Source: Chloroflexota bacterium (GTDB taxonomy: Bacteria; Chloroflexota; Anaerolineae; J102). From it: 10,581 bases of DNA. Every line of letters starts with the position of its first letter. The stretch's first letter is position 1. The notes beneath the pieces are model-generated. The model searched no databases. It worked only from the letters and a program-made list of their open reading frames with translations, and was not told the origin of the DNA. The position numbers and the translations under genes are program-made. Positions 8,220 through 10,581 of this stretch are shown piece after piece. Where the stretch lies: assembly GCA_013152695.1 (NCBI GenBank), contig JAADFV010000071.1, forward strand, positions 1 to 10,581. The letters run 5' to 3'.

Positions 8220-9054
8220 ATCAAGACGGGTAACTGATCCTGATATTGTCGAAATACAGATACGCCGTCTCATCGCAAAGATGCCCACAATCGCTGCCTT
8301 TGCCTATCGTCATGCCCAAGGGCTACCCTACGTTTATCCCAATCCCCAACTCGGTTACACGGGCAACTTTTTGTCCATGATGTTCAATTATGCCCAGGCT
8401 GCCAAAGCTCCTGATCCCACGCTAGAACGTGCCCTTGACAAGCTTTTCATTTTGCAAGCCGATCATGGGCAGGCGACTTCGACTACGGCGATGCGCATCG
8501 TCGGCAGCGCCTTGGCCGATCCTTACAGCTCGGTAGCAGCGGCCGCTGCAGCTCTACATGGCCCTCGCCATGGCGGTGCCGCCGAAATGGCCTTGAACAC
8601 CTTCGCCCAGATTGGCGATATCAAAAACGTACCGCAGTTTATCGAGCAGGTCAAGCAGGGAAAACAACTGTTGATGGGCTTCGGCCACCGGGTCTACAAA
8701 AGCTATGATCCCCGTGCCGCCGCCATTAAAGATATTGCCCACGATGTCTTTGCCGTCACCGGCCACAATCCCCTCATCGATATTGCCCTGGAATTGGAAC
8801 GTATCGCCTTGGAAGACGATTACTTCATCGAGCGTCGTCTATACCCAAACATCGATTTTTACACCGGCTGTATTTATCAGGCGATTGGCATCCCCCAAAC
8901 GATGTTTTCCGTCCTATTTGCAATCCCCCGCACTGCTGGCTGGCTGGCGCAATGGCGAGAAATGCTACAGGACCCTGAGCAGGATATTGTGCATCCTAAG
9001 CAGCTCTACGAAGGTCCGGCAGAGCGTTCCTACATTCCTCTCGACCAGCGCTGA
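8200..9054 (+). pseudogene. Tandem citrate synthase fusion, C-terminal part of domain 2, out of frame
   Basis: Continuation of the second citrate synthase domain in the +1 frame, 284 residues without a stop (fusion residues 584-867). It holds QADHGQA (H672 kept, the preceding His now Q669), catalytic H707 (GPRHGGAAE), H746 (GFGHRVYKSYDPRA), R755, catalytic D802 (LYPNIDFYTG) and R827 (PRTAGW). Where the other two copies have RPRQ(I)Y this one reads HPKQLY, so the arginine normally donated to the partner subunit is His848. No start codon with a ribosome-binding site exists at the correct place. An ATG at 8119 in this frame would first translate 27 residues unrelated to citrate synthase. The intact motifs and clean reading imply the break is recent, erroneous or bypassed. 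It ends 25 bp before the protease gene. Confidence 0.8.
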
Positions 9055-9079
9055 TCTTCTGACCCCCTAGCCGAACCTT

Positions 9080-10396
9080 ATGAACCGCAAACGCCTTATT
9101 CTTGGCTCGTTCCTTTTGCTCCTGCTGCTGGTTGGCAGCGGTGCAAAATACGTGTGGCATCGTTTCAGCCGCCCTTCTCCCCTGCAAAGTCCGATCTCGC
9201 GGGATGTGAAACCCTATCGTTTCGATATGGTGGGTTATGAGCTAAACGCGATTGGGACTGAATTCGTCGCCTCTCTGAGTCGCCCCGGCAGCCGCCTCAC
9301 TCCTTCCCAGCGGATACGTTTGGTGGAGCAATATCAGCAACGCGCCCAGGAAATCGGACAATTAGAGGCGGAAGTGGAACGCATTTATGCAGACCCCACC
9401 GTTCCTGATCCCAAACAGGCCAGTGCCCCCCTACGCCGGCGTTTGCAAGAATTACGACAACAACAGAAGGAGATTCGCCTCACAGTCGAGGCGATTCTCC
9501 AGCGTCAGTTACGTGACAAATTGGCAGAAGAGGGCCTTACCACCCTGGGTGTGGTTTGGCCCCCTCCTCGTTTCAACTTCAGTGAACCTCCCAATTATCT
9601 CATCGTATCGCCTCGTGATCGCATCGAACTGGAAGTTGGCGTCTATCTGGAACCGGCCCTCGATCTCAACACCATTGATCAGATCGAAACAGAAATCGCC
9701 AGCCGCTATGATCGTTCCACCCTGATCGAAGAACTGGGTGGGCTGGGAGTGTGGCCGACGATGGTCTTGGACCGTGCTTCTTTGCCCTGGATTCTGAGCA
9801 CGATTGCCCATGAGTGGGTGCACAATTATCTCGCTTTCCATCCTTTGGGCTGGCACATCACCGATAACGATGAGATGAACACAATCAATGAAACGGTGGC
9901 CACCATTGTCGGTAACGAAATTGGAAACAAGCTGGCGCACGAGCTCTATGGTATTCCCCTCCCTCCCCCAAATCCACCTAACGACGAAGAATCCCTACCA
10001 CCTCCGGATCCCAACCGCTTTGATTTTCGCATAGAGATGCGACGTACCCGCTTGCACGTAGACGAATTGCTCGCCGAAGGCAAGGTGGAAGAGGCAGAGG
10101 CCTACATGGAAGCCCGTCGCCGTGAATTTGTGGATCACGGCTACTATTTGCGTAAACTGAATCAGGCTTACTTTGCTTTTCACGGTGCCTATGCCACTCA
10201 GCCTGCTGCTTCCAATCCCATTGGTCCCAAACTACAAAAATTACGTACCTACACGCCCGATCTGGCGACATTCATGCATGCCGTACAGGGTATCCGTCGT
10301 GCCGAGGAATTGGATAAAATCTTGGCTCAATGGCAGAAACGTTACGAACACGAGCAATCGGCCCAAGCCCAACCGGCCTTTGCCCCCGCCTTCTAG
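9080..10396 (+). CDS. Membrane-anchored putative zinc metalloprotease (aminopeptidase-like gluzincin)
   Basis: A 438-residue protein with one N-terminal hydrophobic segment (about 6-22, after positive residues), giving a signal anchor with the body outside the cytoplasm. A helical, Gln/Glu/Arg-rich stretch at about 74-150 is probably coiled coil. The zinc-protease motif HEWVH is at 244-248 (H244, E245, H248), followed by NETVATIVGNEIG (270-282), whose E271 is a good third zinc ligand as in gluzincins, and LNQAYFAFHGAYA (360-372). This order (HExxH, NE-x2-AT-x-VG, then N-x-A near a Tyr) resembles, from memory, the predicted aminopeptidase family COG4324/PF10023, so I favour a distant relative. 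A Pro-rich loop lies at 293-311. The ATG at 9080 lacks a clear Shine-Dalgarno and sits 25 bp after the fused citrate synthase, suggesting co-transcription. The stop codon is formed jointly with the inserted element at 10396. The substrate is unknown. Confidence 0.7.
   Translation: MNRKRLILGSFLLLLLLVGSGAKYVWHRFSRPSPLQSPISRDVKPYRFDMVGYELNAIGTEFVASLSRPGSRLTPSQRIRLVEQYQQRAQEIGQLEAEVERIYADPTVPDPKQASAPLRRRLQELRQQQKEIRLTVEAILQRQLRDKLAEEGLTTLGVVWPPPRFNFSEPPNYLIVSPRDRIELEVGVYLEPALDLNTIDQIETEIASRYDRSTLIEELGGLGVWPTMVLDRASLPWILSTIAHEWVHNYLAFHPLGWHITDNDEMNTINETVATIVGNEIGNKLAHELYGIPLPPPNPPNDEESLPPPDPNRFDFRIEMRRTRLHVDELLAEGKVEEAEAYMEARRREFVDHGYYLRKLNQAYFAFHGAYATQPAASNPIGPKLQKLRTYTPDLATFMHAVQGIRRAEELDKILAQWQKRYEHEQSAQAQPAFAPAF
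10387..10395. repeat. Target-site duplication, left copy
   Basis: CGCCTTCTA directly abuts the left terminal repeat of the inserted element and matches CGCCTTTTA at 10507-10515 in 8 of 9 positions. The single difference is a synonymous third position of the last Phe codon of the protease gene. Confidence 0.75.
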
Positions 10397-10506
10397 AGAC
10401 TGTATCAATTTAGTCGGTGCGGACCAAGTACGTCGCACCTGCCGAGGTGCGATGCACTTTAATCAACGAAATTTCCACGCACCACCGACCAAACGGATAC
10501 AGTCTC
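10396..10506. mobile_element. MITE-like 111-bp non-autonomous insertion element
   Basis: The ends are perfect 11-bp inverted repeats GAGACTGTATC (10396-10406) and its complement (10496-10506). Extending inward to 10419 and 10483 gives 21 matches in 24. The interior holds an 8-bp hairpin TCGCACCT/AGGTGCGA (10433-10440 with 10445-10452, loop GCCG), flanked by AAGT/ACTT. A 9-bp direct repeat with one mismatch borders both ends. No coding capacity is present. Removing the element and one repeat copy restores an ORF ending GCC-TTY-TAA, so the insertion history is readable: the gene's stop TAA became TAG, whose G is the first base of the element. The 9-bp duplication is compatible with several DDE transposase families; I cannot name the parent. 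Folded as RNA and followed by TTTT (10511-10514), it may also terminate transcription. Confidence 0.8.
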
Positions 10507-10515
10507 CGCCTTTTA
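10507..10515. repeat. Target-site duplication, right copy
   Basis: CGCCTTTTA begins immediately after the right terminal inverted repeat. With the next base it reads GCC-TTT-TAA, the relict of the original 3' end of the protease gene. Confidence 0.75.
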
Positions 10516-10522
10516 ATCTGAC

Positions 10523-10551
10523 TTGACACATTCCTCACTCTATGCCATAAT
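10523..10551 (+). promoter_or_regulatory. Strong sigma70-type promoter reading out of the window
   Basis: A perfect -35 box TTGACA (10523-10528), a 17-base spacer and CATAAT (10546-10551; 5/6) form the best promoter match in the window. The start site would be near 10558. The gene it drives lies beyond the right edge. Confidence 0.75.
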
Positions 10552-10561
10552 CGCCTCAAAT

Positions 10562-10579
10562 CGTGACAGATATGTCACG
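10562..10579. promoter_or_regulatory. Operator-like palindrome just after the promoter start site
   Basis: CGTGACA (10562-10568) and TGTCACG (10573-10579) form a perfect 7-bp dyad around GATA, a few bases downstream of the predicted start site. This is a position typical of repressor operators. It could instead form a 5' RNA hairpin. The spacing (GTGA-N8-TCAC) differs from the CRP consensus (N6). The regulator is unknown. Confidence 0.5.
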
Positions 10580-10581
10580 CC

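Noticed and set aside
10396..10506. Riboswitch, tRNA or other structured RNA gene
   Set aside because: Terminal inverted repeats bordered by a target duplication, and a restorable stop codon, are explained fully by a transposed element.
10562..10579. CRP/FNR-type binding site
   Set aside because: The half-sites GTGA and TCAC are 8 bases apart, not 6, and the position after the start site points to a repressor.

Overview
The window is bacterial: intact protein genes, sigma70-like promoters, Shine-Dalgarno sites and an intrinsic terminator are visible. No rRNA, tRNA, CRISPR array or transposase gene is seen. The gene set (E. coli-type phosphoglucomutase, GT4 glycosyltransferase, MobA-like nucleotidyltransferase, PAP2 phosphatase, hexameric-type citrate synthases) does not fix the phylum. 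Chloroflexota is my best guess from the overall flavour of the proteins, but it is a guess and not a search result.

Layout. Positions 1-289 are non-coding and crowded with small palindromes and a 30-bp direct repeat. From 3221 down to 290 on the minus strand lies a two-gene unit, phosphoglucomutase then a GT4 glycosyltransferase, which fits synthesis and use of sugar nucleotides for an exopolysaccharide or glycolipid. A divergent promoter region (3222-3428) separates it from a plus-strand pair joined by an ATGA overlap: a MobA-like nucleotidyltransferase and a PAP2 membrane phosphatase. Next come a normal single-domain citrate synthase (4911-6200) with its own promoter, an inverted repeat over its -35 box and a good terminator after it. 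A second citrate synthase locus (6450-9054) follows, then a membrane-anchored putative zinc protease (9080-10396), probably in the same transcript.

Main point. The 6450-9054 locus encodes two complete citrate synthase domains joined head to tail by a proline-rich linker (about 867 aa). The reading is broken by one extra G in a GGGG run at 8196-8199, and past that point the second domain continues without a stop to its natural end. The catalytic His/His/Asp triad is kept in both domains. The C-terminal domain has lost the arginine that citrate synthases donate to the partner subunit's active site (RPRQ replaced by HPKQ), so a folded double-domain enzyme would be asymmetric. Together with the free-standing gene there are three citrate synthase domains in a row, pointing to serial duplication, fusion and divergence.

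At the right edge a 111-bp MITE-like element (10396-10506) with long terminal inverted repeats and a 9-bp target duplication has landed exactly on the stop codon of the protease gene. A near-consensus promoter with an operator-like palindrome then points out of the window.
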